A DNA stretch of 60,000 nucleotides from Polytrichum commune (GCA_950295325.1 OX485806.1:9984001-10044000); one strand, 5' to 3'; counted from the first letter of the stretch, positions 34,793-48,730 are shown. A program made the numbers and translations. Notes: generated from the letters alone by a model not told the origin.

Positions 34793-37700
34793 ATGGCCAT
34801 GGCCGCCTTCAGCAGCCCCGCCTGCTCCTCCGCCCCCGGGCTCCTCGACAACAACAAGTACACCGGATTGCGCAGGCAGTCGCTGCAGCTCCGCCGAGCA
34901 AGCAGCCTGGCCATCGGCAGCAACAGCCGGAAGAGCAGCGAGGAGAGTAGCTGCTTTGTGGTGCGGGCCACCAGCTTGCGCCCTGGAAGGTTCATCAAAG
35001 AGCAAGGAGGGGGCATCGTCCCCGTCTCCCCTGACGATGGCCGCATCAATTTCCTTCCCGACGAAATGAAGGTACAATCCGATGCGGAGAGGATTGGAGT
35101 ATGGGGTTTGGCATCTGGTATGGTGAATGTCAGCCTTCGAGGAATGATCATTTGCTCGTAAACGATGCGATGTCATTTTTTTTGGGTTTGGAGGGGAGGG
35201 GGGGGGGGGGTTGAGAATCAGGGGTTAAGGCGTTAATAACGATTATGTTTTGTTAATTTGAGTATTTACATGTAAATAATGAAGGTACAACGCGATGCGG
35301 AGGGAGGATTGCGGTCTGGGGTTTGGTATGGTGTATTAATGGACAAAGGGAAATGCATCCAGTGATGTCGGCCTTTGGGAAATAATCATCTGCTCGCAAA
35401 TGATTTGATGTCATTTTTGTTTGGGAGGGAGGGCCGAGAATCAGGGTTTAAGGCGTTATGAATGATCATGTTTTGATAATGTGAGCTTTAATATGACAGA
35501 AATGTCGGGGCTTTGGTATGGTGAATGAATAAGGGGAAATGCATCTGGGGATGTCGGCCTTCGGGAAAAATTAATCTGCTTGCAAATGACTTGATGCCAT
35601 TTTTGCTTGGGAGGGAGGGAGGGCTCAGAATCAGGGTTCAAGGGGTTACCGATGATCTTGTTTTGTTAATTTGAGTTTTTGTATGTAAAAAGATAATATG
35701 GCATAAAGAGAACGATGTTAAACCCTATGCGGAGAGGATTGCAGTGTGGGGTATGGTATGGTGAATGAACAAGGGGGAATGCATCCGGGGATGTTGGCCT
35801 CCAGGAATACTTATCTGTTCACAATTGATTTGATGTTATTTTTGCTTGGGAGGGAGGGAGGGCTGAGAATCAGGGTTCAAGGCGATAATAATGATCATGT
35901 TATGTTAATTTGAGTTCTTATATGTAGAATGATAATGTGGCAAAAAAAGGATGATGTTAAACCCTTGACTTTTATTTTCCTACTTCAGGGTTTTGTCTTA
36001 TCTCTCATGGTGTCCTTGTGTCGATGAAATTGAGGTCTTTAGTACACATGTTATAGAAAGGTACAATAATTTGCACGAGGCTACCTGTGACTTCTAGAGA
36101 TCAGTAGCAAAAAAGAGAGATAAGGATCCACTTCCGGGAACTGATGATGAAGTCAGTGGGGATGTTGTGAAGGTAGAATTTTTTTAGTGCAGATTGTTGT
36201 GGATCATGGTCGTTTGTTAAATGGCTTGTGACCATTTGGCTATTGCTGCGTGTGTGATTGGATGTTTTCTATTGAGTTTCGAATTCTGTTTGCTTCTTTG
36301 TTTGGTTTGTATCGAGTATGTAGCCCTGGAAGCTGTGGATTAACTGACACTCTTTAATTTGATTTTATTATAAAGCTGTTACCTGTTTCTGAAGGTGTTG
36401 TTTGAACATTGATGCTTACAAGGGTATATCTTTTATGTGTGGTCCTTCATCAGGAGGGAAACACATTGTCCTATGAGCAGCTCCTTGCAATTCATGAAGG
36501 TAGGGCAGGCATGTGGGTGAAGCCGACATTCCAACGCAAGACAAAGATTGTGTGCACGATTGGGCCAACATCCAACACGAGGGAGATGATATGGAAATTG
36601 GCAGCAGAGGGGATGAATGTTGCCCGTCTCAACATGTCACACGGCGACCATGCTTCTCATAAGAAAGTGGTCGACCTTGTGCGGGAGTACAATAAGGAAG
36701 CAAACTCCAATGTCATTGCCATCATGCTTGACACCAAGGTCTGTCTTCCCTATCTTGTAGCTTCTAAGTTAGGTACAGCCATTGAGAATTGTGTTGATGG
36801 AAGAATTACAGGCTGCAGCAGTGGGTATGTACTTTTGCGTCACTGAAAGTGTGTTCTGAGCTGATAGTTAGGATTCTACAGGGCCCCGAGGTTAGGAGCG
36901 GAGATCTGCCTCAGCCAGTTATGCTTAAGAAAGGTGACCCATTTACTTTTACAATAAAGCGAGGAGTAGGGACTGAAACCTGTGTCAGTGTAAACTACGA
37001 CGACTTTGTGAACGATGTGGAAAATGGCGACACATTGCTTATTGATGGTACATCCTTTGTCCTTTTGGTGAATTTATGGGTCGTCTTTCTTTGTTGATAA
37101 TACATTTTTTGGCCTTTTCTCATGCTTTCTTCCTTTGTCTCAGGGTAGATAGCCAAGGAGACTATTTGATGTGCTTTCGCAATCTGTTGTTCTTTGACAT
37201 CTGAGTCCTACTACGCATAACACTTGTTCTGCTGGTGGTGAGGATTATCGGCTGAAATATCATTTAATCACAATGCCTCCTGTATGGGTTTGTCTACACA
37301 TGATGGCTGATTTGGGGTTGGATTCTTCTGAAACCAGGGGGTATGATGTCACTGGCGGTGGTGTCAAAGACCCATGAGTCTGTGCTATGTGAAGTGGTGG
37401 ATGGGGGTGAGTTGAAGTCACGTCGGCATCTTAATGTGCGAGGAAAAAGTGCCACCCTGCCGTCTATTACTGGTATGCCATTGTGTTTGCAATCTCTATC
37501 AAATCATTATCAGTTAAAAAGATGGCAGTCGTACTTATGTTCCTGACGGACCACTAGCAACTTTGAGGCTATAAAAGGGGTTCCTTTAAATATGGTGCTC
37601 ATTGGAGGTTTCTTTCAGAGAAGGATTGGGAAGATATCAAGTTTGGAGTGGACAATCAAGTGGACTTTTATGCTCTTTCATTTGTGAAAGATGCTCAGGT

Positions 37701-40700
37701 GGTGCATGAACTCAAGGACTTTTTGAAAGGTACGATGTTCAGGCTACATAGCACATCCTATGTCAAGTGAGTATTGCTTCATGACCTTCTGAACACTCAA
37801 TCTTGGTACTAGCAACGTTATTGCATACATGATGTCTTTATCATGATCTGAAGTCACAGATTAAATTGTAGACAGACCCCTGTGGCGTTTTTTTCTTACC
37901 TCTTCTGTGCCAATATCCTTCTGCAAGTATTTGCAGCAGGCTCAGCGCTGGGGTCATCTTTTGTAGCACAACCATTAAGGAGGTGAAAATAATTAAGATA
38001 TTCTTTGCCTGGAGTTTCTGAAATGCTGAAGATGAAACTGAATAGCGAATTGGGGGATTGCAGGAAAGTCTGCTGACATACATGTTATCGTGAAGATTGA
38101 GAGTGCAGACTCTATCCCAAATCTGCAATCGATCCTTGATGCAGCTGATGGTGTACGTACCTTTTTACCACGGTCTAGTTTACATATGAATGTCAAATCA
38201 TCTGTCAACCTCCTGTTGCTGCATGCTGAATAGAATAGAGCAATTCTGCGTACTTCTCCTTGAATTTATCTAACATTTTCATCTTTTCCATGGGCATGGC
38301 TCGCAGGCTATGGTTGCTCGAGGTGATCTTGGTGCAGAGCTTCCCATTGAGGAAGTGCCATTGCTTCAGGTACAAACTTCCACAAGTCATATTTCATGCC
38401 TAAGTAGGGCCATAATCTCAATGTCATCTTGAATGTGGGGTAGTTTCTTGCTGAGGATAGGCTTCTGATGAGGATTGGAATATAGCTTTATTTTTTAGTA
38501 GCTCCCACTTTGCAATTTTTAGTCAGTGGTGCAGTATGTTATGTACAACCAACTTGATGATTGGAAAGCCATACTACTCTCATGGTAGTCCTCTGCCATT
38601 CTATTTTTGAAACAAAGAAAGTAGGACACACCTCTAATTGATGCTACATGACATTCAGTATGGTGTGAATGGTTGCTTGATATTTAGCATGCACCTGACG
38701 TGCTATCTTATGTAGGGAGAGATCATTAGATCGTGTCGAGCTATGGGCAAACCAGTGATTGTGGCCACTAACATGCTCGAGAGCATGATCAACCATCCCA
38801 CACCCACACGGGCAGAAGTCTCTGATATTGCAATTGCTGTGCGGGAAGGTGCCGATGCAGTTATGCTTTCTGGTGAAACTGCTCATGGAAAGTAAGTGTT
38901 CCCACAGAAACTCCTCTTAAGCATTTCCATACATACTGCTGCAAGTAATAAATATCTATCTAAGAGGCTAGTGAGATAGCCTAAACCCTGTAGAGATCTC
39001 TCCAACAGTGCAGACAAGAACAGTTTCAAAAGTCAATAGACTTTGCAATTAGGGAGAGTCACTGACATGTTACAGCCACATATCCGGTTCAAAGAAGATA
39101 TTGGAGGAACATTATTATAATTTTTATATACTGTAGTGTCCTTCCATTAGTAAAATATTGAAGAATATGCACTTGAATTAATTAATTTTCTATCACACAG
39201 TTTTCTCATTGATGCTTGTTGGAGAAACCTGTGTACTGCTTTACTTACCCAATGTGTATCGTAAGTAGATCTGGCAAATGGCTACATAGACAGTCCTCCA
39301 AATTATAAGTATCTTACAAACTTTGATGTGAGCAGGTATCCACTGAAAGCTGTGCGAGTGATGCACACTGTGGCCATGCGTACAGAAGCAACGATGCCTG
39401 AAGAGGAGCCTCCTGCTAATCTTGGTCGTGCCTTTAAGGTACTTTCCTTGGTTTTTTTCTCACATTCCAGAGAATCTTGGATGGTGATGTACCTTGCACG
39501 AAAGATTGATTGTGACTATGTTTATGAACAAGAGACTTTAATCTTAGCATACCCAAGCTTGGCTTGGCAGTTATCTGCATGTAACCATGGAGATGTTTAA
39601 ATATGGTACAGTTTATCTGATTTATTCACTTGGGGGGGAGGACCAGACACATATGAGCGAGATGTTTGCATTTCATGCTACCCTGATGTCCAACACATTG
39701 GGAACGTCTATTCTGGTGTTCACACGAACTGGCTTCATGGCTCTTCTACTAAGCCACTACCGACCCGCTGGAACCATATTTGCATTCACAAATGAGTACG
39801 TTTTACTTTCAGCTGTACCTGAAATGCATTGTTAATGAAGAGGAAGTATAGGCATCAGTTGGATTATTCATGCAATACTTTGTTTTCGTATGACTTTAGT
39901 ATGTAACGAAGTTTTTGTGATCTGGCAAGCCTTACATCTGATTGAGAATCTTTTCAAATGTGGTCTGAGGTTGCTGTCATGTGGTGACATACAGTAAAAA
40001 AGTGCAGTCAAGGTTAGCTCTACACCATGGTGTCAGGGCATTGTACATCGACTTCACCAATGATGCAGAGGAAACATTTTGCAATGCTCTCAGCATCTTG
40101 CAGGTACCCCTGAATTCCCCGCCTGATGTTTTTTTGTAAATAACAAGATTTCATGGAGTTACTGTCATGCTGTGCGTGAGAGACCATGTCTCTAGTCTCT
40201 GAAGCCTGGTTCTGGAACACTAGAAAGACTAACAGCAGAGAATGCAACTACTATCTTCCTGTCCTACTTTTTAGTGTGGTTGTGGTGTCTGATCACTGTT
40301 GGGCCTAGTGTTATAGTTGAAGGACGTCGATTTTTTAAAGTACTGTTGCCAGTTTTAGGCCTCCTTTATACTAGAGCTCAAGTTCAGAGCTCAAACTTGC
40401 GATATTTGGGAGTTTGGTACTTGACTTTGACAAGCACCTATCCAAACCTCAAGAGCTTGACCAATCCTTAAGCTGTGAATAGTTTGAGCAAGTGTAAAGT
40501 GGCCATGCTCAAAGTGAGATAGTAAGGGGGAATGACACTAAACAATGGAGAATTGATGCAAGGCCAAAGTATGCTTTAGGGGTTTCGGGTGTACGCTACA
40601 TATATTGTGTTACAAAATATATGTATAATCAGTAATATCAAGTTTGATATGGAATGAATAGAAAAAGTATAACTCTTTTTTGGTGCAAAGAAGAATGGAA

Positions 40701-41437
40701 AATAAGTAATTGGGAGAAGGACATAAAATGATGGTTGTAATGACAGCTTTAGGGAGCCCCATGCCTTGGGCCTACAGGACGAGAACTCGAACTTCCAATA
40801 TTCTCAAGTGACCTCCATAATAGCTTAGGATCATGACCAAGAGCATGTCAAAATTGACTGAGAGTTTGTCGCAGTTGTTCCACATGGGAATCAAGGCATT
40901 GGAAGTGATGTCTGCCCTTCAAGTAGTGTCTGGGGAGATTTTTGGGCTTAATTGGTTGAGATCTTAGTGCGTCCAAGTCCCACTAGTTACATGTTGTGAT
41001 CTTTTGGTTTTTCTTTATTAATTAGAGGTATATTGCATAGCTTCCTCCATAACGATCTGTAATGTTCCTAAAGTCTTGAAGTTTGACCAGTTATTCTCAA
41101 ACTCAACTGGTGCATCTGTAACTAGCGGTTGATTCTCCCTGTTCATTACATCTAAGCATTGTAAGCCTGCTAAAGAATTCAAGCTCTCAAGTTGAAAGCT
41201 CAACTATGAAGTGGACTTGAGTGAACAAGTGTGACTATGAAAGGGCCTTAGAAGATTTGGCTTGTGCTGCCATATATGGTCAGTCTAGTCAAGGCATGAC
41301 TTTTGTTGGGTTTTTTGATGCAGAAACGAGGGATGGTTCAAGATGGTGAAGAAGTTGCTTTAGTGCAAAGTGGGAGGCAGCCTATTTGGAGGTCTGAGTC
41401 CACTCATCACATACAAGTGCGCAAAGTGAGGGCATAA
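34793..41437 (+). CDS. PKP: plastid-type pyruvate kinase, 12 exons
   Basis: Converts phosphoenolpyruvate and ADP to pyruvate and ATP, in plastids. Exons: 34793-35071, 36454-36738, 36882-37047, 37338-37472, 37619-37729, 38064-38152, 38307-38369, 38716-38891, 39336-39438, 39647-39795, 39995-40103, 41324-41437; every junction is GT-AG and in frame, giving 592 residues. An N-terminal Ser/Ala/Arg-rich stretch of about 65 residues looks like a transit peptide. Family landmarks follow: [24 protein letters not shown]-type [25 protein letters not shown], the active-site lysine in [45 protein letters not shown] and LSGETAHGK. The order and C terminus ([12 protein letters not shown]) match the plastid beta subunits of seed plants best. 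Two ATGs (34793, 34799) are possible starts. Intron 1 contains a tandem array seeded by the exon 1 donor. Confidence 0.95.
35062..35960. repeat. four-unit tandem array from exon 1 end into intron 1
   Basis: Unit starts are near 35062, 35275, 35495 and 35725. Shared words: GATGCGGAG, GGTATGGTGAATG, GATGTCGGCCTT, GATTTGATGTCATTTTT, GGGAGGGAGGG and GAGAATCAGGG. Unit one includes the last bases of exon 1, so unit two carries a second copy of ATGAAGGTACAA, including the splice donor (GT at 35285). Confidence 0.85.
40104..41323 (+). other. pyruvate kinase intron 11 (1.2 kb)
   Basis: The longest intron after intron 1. It begins GTACCCCTG and ends TTTTTTGATGCAG. No repeat family or embedded gene was recognised in it. 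Confidence 0.6.
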
Positions 41438-42036
41438 TTTAGTCACATTACCTTTATATACTCATCTCCTAGTTTACTTTCCATTTCTACAGCCATGATG
41501 CAATTCTTACCCTGTGAGGTTACAAAGTATCTTTTCTATTTCTGTACCTCAGATTTCTGATCTGGTCTGGTACATTAGAATGTCCAGTCGGGAACAACAT
41601 TGGGATCATTGTGTGCGATTTATATCCAATAATTTGTTGCATATGTGAACCATTTTAGTGGATGTGAATGGCACTATTGTAAAGTGAAGTCCGGTTCATT
41701 GTATCCGGATGGGCAATTGATTGATTTAGTCACTAGGAATGCAAGCTCGCTACACTTTTTGGGGTCCAAAGGATGCTGTCAATTACATTTTGTACTTTTG
41801 TAATTTTAAAGGTCAGTCGGCGAGTAGTGATTTCCCAAGATGTAATGTTACCTCTATTTTGGGAAGTTGTTCACATGGGTGACAGGACACAGAAAAGGAT
41901 CTTGCAGCTTGAACAATCCTTGCAACACAGTTTATTTCAGCAATTTTGGACTACCATTTGGAATTACAGAGTGCTTTAACTTCTTACAAATCAAGATGTT
42001 CTTATATTTTACAAAGTGCATAATATCTGTTGGTAT

Positions 42037-42118
42037 TGTACGTGACGTAATCACTACCTTGTAAATAGTTGGTGTTGTAGCTGAAGTAATCGCTACCTTG
42101 TAAAAAGTTATAGCACTA
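42037..42118. repeat. two-unit 40-bp tandem repeat
   Basis: TTGGTATTGTACGTGACGTA then AATCACTACCTTGTAAATAG is repeated as TTGGTGTTGTAGCTGAAGTA and AATCGCTACCTTGTAAAAAG. It lies about 600 bp beyond pyruvate kinase. Confidence 0.75.
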
Positions 42119-42229
42119 TGCAACTTCAAATGGTAATCTACACTTACTGAGATAAGCCCTGTGTCATCTATTATGGTATATACAATGCATAATATTTGAA
42201 CTTTGTTTCAGTTGAAAGGGATTAAGGTA

Positions 42230-42530
42230 ACTTATGTAAGCTATGTGGGCCTCATGTGGTCGTTTTTCTTAATTGGACACCTACATAGGAGTGGGATATA
42301 GCTGTATTTAGTTGGACACCGAAAAGACATATGTTATGATGAGATCGGACTATGAGTTCCAAATATATGAATCATTCTAGGTTCATGAGTTAACACAATT
42401 GTGAAAGTCTTTAATGTCAGCACTCAAAGAGAGATTATTCAGGTTGACCTCTTACAACTTTTGCATTGTACCTTAGATTTGAAACTTGAAACGAGTCTTT
42501 TATATTCACAATTGCCAACTGAAGGTTATG
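42230..42530 (+). repeat. dispersed repeat R4
   Basis: Boxes CTATGTGGGCCTCATGTGGT, AATTGGACACCTACA, GATGAGATCGGACTATG and TTGACCTCTTACAACTTTTG in order. Confidence 0.6.
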
Positions 42531-42534
42531 AAAT

Positions 42535-42895
42535 TTGATCTGATCCAATGACCCAAATTGAGTGGTATATGGTTGGGTGTGAATCTAACAACGTACACCA
42601 AAAAGGGCAGTGTTGAAAAGAGGTTGAACTACATGCTGAAGTTGTATTAACCATTCTAGATGTAATAGTCAACATAATTGGGGGGGGGACTTGTATGATG
42701 GTTTATTGCTTTAGAGAATCTTCACTTTGACAATGAAGAGGATATTCATACGAGCTTTGTAAGTAATGAGGAAAGTGACTATGGACACAATTCAGATTTG
42801 CTAATCATCTTACACTAATCGCATGTTCCACATCCTACGAGAATTGAGTGCAAGGAGAAAAAGTGTTTGTTCAAGACCCACTTACCTTAAATTCT
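42535..42895 (+). repeat. dispersed repeat R1
   Basis: Boxes TTGAGTGGTATATGGTT, ATAGTCAACATAATTGGG, ATATTCATACGAGCTTTG and GATTTGCTAATCATCTTA; ends GACCCACTTACCTTA. Confidence 0.75.
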
Positions 42896-43424
42896 GTGTG
42901 ATTGGAGGTGGAAATAGTGGACTGCAAAGAGGAATTGGTACAGGTGACCCGAGCAAATGATTGCCAATGATCTAAGGTTTCCCTTTTTCTTCCCAATCTC
43001 AATCTTATAATCACTGTGATTCCCATTCATTTTAAAACGACTGCAATGTCCATACTGTTATGTCAGGCACCGTAAGCATAATGCTAGTACGTACATTTGC
43101 ACTGAACTCATGATAGAAAAGCACCTTGTTCTTGTTCCAGTTCCAGTTCAGACAATTTTGGCCATTTGATCAGATTGGGGATTGTAAAGTCCATTTAGCA
43201 ATTGTGACTCATCCAGATAATCAGTTTAAGCTTCAGAAATGGGAGTTGAGATGCAAATGTCATAAGAGGTCAAAGTGAAATTTCTCTGTCTCTTTAAGTG
43301 ATTGCATAGATCCTTTCAATCAATTGTGTGAACCCTTCCATAGACAATCCCCAACAAATCACCTTATGGATTGGATGTACCCGGTCTGACAATAAGGAAC
43401 CATGGTCTTAAATAAGGGTTCATA

Positions 43425-46400
43425 TTGGAAAAAAATGATTCTCCCCCCCTCCTCCCAACCCCATGCCATTGGCCTCATCCTTCACAAGAATCCTATACGA
43501 TACATGCCTTAAGAACCTACCAAAAGGAGAAAAAAAAAACTCTTGAACTAGATGGCATCCCTAATGATATATTTAAAGCTCTCCCCAAAAACTTCCATAA
43601 TATGTTGTACTTATTCTTCCAACAATGCTACTTCCAAAACCAATTCCAAGAGGATGGAAACATGGCACAACTACCATATTGCACAATAGAGATAATCCTA
43701 CCATCGTCACCAACTATAGGTCTATAGCATTGGCATGCACAATTTATAAACAATTTACAAGCGCAATAACCTCCCTTCTCACTACATTTGGAGAAAACTA
43801 TCAAATCCCACACCATAGTCAAGAGGGCTTCCACACAATGAGAAATACGGCTAGACAAATCCAAGCAATCATTGAAGCCCTTGAAGATGCCAAATTCACA
43901 AATAAAGACATCTTCCCAAGCTACATAGACTTCAAAAATGCCTTTGGCTCAATAGACTAGCCAATGCTATTTGTCATAATGGAAGACCTAGGCTATCCCC
44001 CAAATGCCATTGAACTTGTAGGTAACATATATGCCGAGTCAACTCCATCCTTTAGAGGTACCCATTTCACCCCACCCCACCTATACAAATAAGTTGCATA
44101 AGAATCCAAGAAGACACCTTAAGCTCATAGTTATTCATCATTTCTTAGCACCCCTTCTTCAATGGCTAGAGAAAGACCTACTAGGCTACCACCTTAACAC
44201 GTCACCTAACTCCATCACCACCTCCGATTACGCAACTGACCTTGCCATTCTCTCAAACAACATAGAAATCATACAACCCCAACTAGATAAACTACAAAAA
44301 TATGCGGATTGGGCTCATATAGACCTAGGTATAAACAAATTTGCAATCACATACTACCACAACAAATCAAAAATACAACTTCTAGCATTCACTACAATTC
44401 TAAAAGCACAAAACATCAATAATAAAAACCAACCACTTCCCATCCTCCCACAATCGAGCCCTACATCTACCTCGGTATCAGACTGATCCCATCCCTCAAA
44501 TGGGCCATCAAAAAAGAAGTCACTATAAACAATGTCATCAAACAAAGCACCGCACTTCTCAACTCTCCTACCTCCCTCTAACAAGAAAAAGAGGTTCTTA
44601 ACACCATCATTCGCCCAAACATCAAATACGCATTGTTACAATCAACCCTTTTCGGTGCCCAACATTAGAAAACTACATAAACCCCTGATTAAAATCACCA
44701 AATCCATCTGTAGCATCCCAATGGACTCACCCAACATCTTTACACACCTCCCTCGCGATGCGTTTGGGTTTGAAGCATTCTCCATACTACCCAAACATGC
44801 TACCACACTTAGTGAACAACTCACATGAACCCTCAACGACCATGGACTATTGGGACAAATATATCAAGGACTAGTAAATTCTATCGTCAATAAATACAGT
44901 GAAGTTGAATATCTCCCACACTTAAAATATCAAGCATGGTTCTAGGTCACCCACCTCAAGGGCTCTATACATCCTGAAAACACAATTTAACATCCACATC
45001 AAATCTATAGATACCACCTTCCCATTAAAAATTTCCTTTTCACATGATGATTGGTACCAAAGTCTATTCTATACCTCTCTCACTCCCCTTCAAAAATCCA
45101 ATACAAAAAAATCATAAAAAAACTTGTTGCCTTTAACATCACATCTCTACCTCATATCCAAGACCCTACTAGTACCCAAATATTAACCCATCATGAATTT
45201 CAACAAAAACACCTGGTCCAAATCGAGAATAATAAGAATCGCTCTCCTACAAGCCACTATTGTCTTTCCCAAAAGTTACATATTACACACCAACCACTAC
45301 TTCAGACCCACTACCTCCACCACCTCCCATAATTGACCCACCAAACCCAATCGTAGAACCTAAACAAAACACAACCACCACACCACTTGGCACCCCCATT
45401 TTGCACATCTCCACATACAAAACTACACACAAAAAAGACAAATAGGACGCCAATAAAAGCATACATGCCTTCCAATGCCATTGGAACTCTCCACACGATA
45501 CGTACTTGATATGGATCACTCAATCACAGCTCCTAAACCAAGACAATATCCTCTATGAACATAATCTACTGCTAGTTACGAAGCTATTACAAAACATCAG
45601 ATAGAAAACTGTAAAACAAAAACTACTCCACAACAAACAAACAAAACACACAACCCCGGGATAGACAGTATGTCTACCCTAGCCTCTCATTCCGCACCTC
45701 ACACTAAAAATTCAAGAATGCAATTCAGATAAAGACATAATATCAACCAAACCTACAATGCAAATTCCACCCCCCCACCTTTGCTCAAATACACGATAAT
45801 GAAGGAAATTACCATACTTCACCTCACTAGAAAGACTAACATGGTTATGGCAAAGATTCTCAACCCGCACCCCAACACATACCACCCTCTCCCCAACCCC
45901 ACAAAACTTTGCCACAAAACTCCTCATACTAATCAACCAATACATCAAACCACTACCAAAACATGCACCACCTGAAATCCCCCACCTCCATAAACACCAC
46001 ACCCTCCCAGCACCTACCTTGGACAACCTCACCCACACCTTCCAAGTCACACACTCAAAGTGGTCTATTCCTCTCGCATGTCACAAAAATTTCTCACAAT
46101 ATCACTTCCCACACAAAATAGACAAAATAGGATCACTAGGCTCACTTTCTCTACTCAATGGAAATGCCAAGAACTAGATCACATCACGGATCTTGACCTC
46201 CTACCAAAAGTCATGAAATGGGCACAACTAGTGTCACAAACAAACCCCAACTCTACCACAATCATCACTATCAACCACGATGATTGGTCCAACAACAAGT
46301 TTAATTCATTACAACAAAAACAATATCATCCCCATAAATACCATCTCCCCACTCACTATCCAATACACTGTATCCCCACCTTCCCCACATATTGCAATGG

Positions 46401-48335
46401 CAAAGAAGCAATACTCACTTCAATCCTAATACTCTTCCACAAAATCAACCAAACACAATTACCCTCTTTTTTAAACTAGCCTCCCCAACACACACCTCCC
46501 TCTTTGAACCACATAAACAAATAACCCTCACACACATAAAAGCATATCACCTACCAAAATCCCCAAGGCTTGGCATATATCCCAACAACCACCAACTTCT
46601 CCCATACACACTAACACCTTACCCCTCCCACCAGCCGCAACAAATATCCTACCTCTACGCTTCTCCCTCACACACTCATATTACAAAGACGGCTCCCTCA
46701 CCCCCTCCCCTTCTCATATGGAGAAAGAAATTGAAATATCGTAGGCTCTAGCGTACTTAATGGACCACTAAATATCAACATTATAGCTAAAGTATCTGGC
46801 TATTCAAGCATCCTTAGAGTGGAACTATATGCACTATTACTGGTAATAGAACATGCACAAACGCTTATCACCAACACATTCATCTTTGCAAACAACCTTA
46901 ACTACATATACATACTGTTAAATCATATTAGAAACCCCTCCTCCCTATTTAACCACCTGGACAAACTCCTCATAGCATACATAATTCATGGCATAAAAAC
47001 TCAAACATAACTATACGCAAAGTTAAAGCCCACACAAACATTGTGAGTAGCAAAGAATCCAACAAATTGGCCAAATGTGGTGCCGAAGAACCATGTATCA
47101 TGTACACCCCCTTACATCACATAGGCCATCCAACCCCATACTGGCCCACAATCCCTCCACTCAACACAACGGCTTGTCCGGAAACCTCAAAAGCTACATT
47201 GAAAAAGAATACAAAAATGCACTCAAAGCACATGCCACAAATACACTACCAAAACATAAATAAATGGCTCTCCACCAATTGACTACACCTAAAATGGTCC
47301 AACCTCTTTTGGAATGCCCCCTGGATCACAAATGCCCAAATTACACAAGTCCTCAACTCTTGATGTGGAATATACCTTGGTAACTACTGGAAACAACATG
47401 TACTCAAACAAGACATGTCCCCAATGTGCAACCTATGCACAACACGAAAAAATGACAATTGTCTCCACCTATTACCATGCTACAAAAACAAACACATAAA
47501 CAACCCAAGAACCAACCACCATAATAAAGCGGTCCACACACTAGCCAATACACTATTAGCACATTCCACAACATGATGCTTCATACTCATAAACTCCAAC
47601 AAATTTCTAGACCGCACTTTGGAGAATATCATTCATTGTGGCTCCCCCCATGCACATGCTTCTTCCCACACTGCCAATGTCCCACTAAACTTCGCATGGA
47701 CAAACTTTGTGTGTTAGGAACCCACCCTTGGCCAAACCACCCTTCGCCCAACACCCCCAATCTAAAAATACAAAGAATTGAATTCACCTATTGTAATGAC
47801 AGATTCCCCACCACCGCAATAACACGCAAACTCAACAAATATGCCATGCTTCAACAACTCTTCACCCAACAAGGATGGGTAGTACAAGCACCAATCATCA
47901 ACACTGGCGGAATTAGAGGAACCATCCTCATGCACACCATCCAGTGCCTCAAGGACCTCCATATAACCACATAAAATACTAAAATTTTAATAGAATCCTT
48001 CTCTCAGATAGCCATCATATACTTGATACATATCATACTCAACAAATGAAAACTATAAAATAAACAACCTATAGTCCCCTTAGACTAAAAACCTTACTAG
48101 CCCACAACCTTTACAAACACTAACCAAGAGCCCACTTATTAATTGTAGGAACTAAGGCACTCCTGCACCCCTTGCTCATATGGGTAAGGATTGGAATTGG
48201 TGAATGGACATCGCATGTCAACTGGAACTAAGCATTGACGTTCATTTCATCTATTTATTATTGTGAACCCCTACGCGTTCGAGAGGCCCAAACTAGGCCT
48301 CTCCACTCTCTTTTTTAATTGGTAAATAAATTGAT
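43425..48335 (+). mobile_element. decayed, 5'-truncated non-LTR retrotransposon
   Basis: Reading in shifting frames gives one retrotransposon protein in order. Reverse transcriptase: DGIPNDIFKALP (43541), NYRSIALACTIYK (43711), YIDFKNAFGSID (43920) and a mutated catalytic box YATDLAIL (about 44230) in place of YADD. RNase H: YYKDGSLTP (about 46680), AELYALLLVIEHA, with ANN replacing the usual TDS. A zinc ribbon CNLC...C...HLLPC (about 47430-47480) is followed by KAVHTLANTLLAH. The C-terminal block (47573-47974) is described separately. Frameshifts and stops throughout show it is dead. No apurinic endonuclease domain is seen, so the 5' part is missing. The coding strand is unusually A/C-rich. 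The 3' end is set near a T-rich AATTGGTAAATAAA. Confidence 0.85.
47573..47974 (+). pseudogene. C-terminal nuclease-like domain of the LINE
   Basis: The frame contains LPPCTCFFPHCQCPTKLRMD, a cysteine cluster leading to an Asp, then IEFTYCNDRF, a KLNKYAMLQQL helix and GGIRG. The spacing of Asp, Glu-x-Thr and Lys resembles PD-(D/E)XK (restriction-like) nucleases found at the C terminus of some LINE groups. The motif reading is by eye and the copy is mutated. Part of the larger element at 43425-48335. Confidence 0.5.
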
Positions 48336-48730
48336 GTTAATTAATTTTTAAATATATAGCCTAGGTGCTTTTGTATGCAAATACATACATTATATTTTAA
48401 TCATCATTTTGAAATATGAGTAAATTTAAAAATTTCTCCTTGATCAAAGACAATGTATAAAATATGATTTCAAACCCATGAATCTATAAAATGTGATTTA
48501 AGAAGCTGGTAAGAAATGTATAAATTGTGTAGGTGGTGGTATGTTGAGACCATTCATCCTTTAAGGGTTGAACCTAGAATGGTTGACATATATTGAGCAC
48601 ATTGTCCAATCTCATCATAATACATGCTTCTTTTTTCGGGATCTCACGTCACTATGAAGTGGTGAGTCATAAATCGGCACATGTAAAGTTATCCTCTATA
48701 CCTCATGAAGTGCTATTTTGGTAAGAAACC

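Noticed and set aside
34763-35176. 137-codon and 224-codon minus-strand frames opposite pyruvate kinase exon 1
   Set aside because: They are shadows of the GC-rich exon and of the (TC)n tract; the plus strand has conserved protein and splice sites.
45712-46050. 112-codon minus-strand frame
   Set aside because: Lies opposite the dead LINE; the A/C-rich coding strand leaves few stops on its complement.
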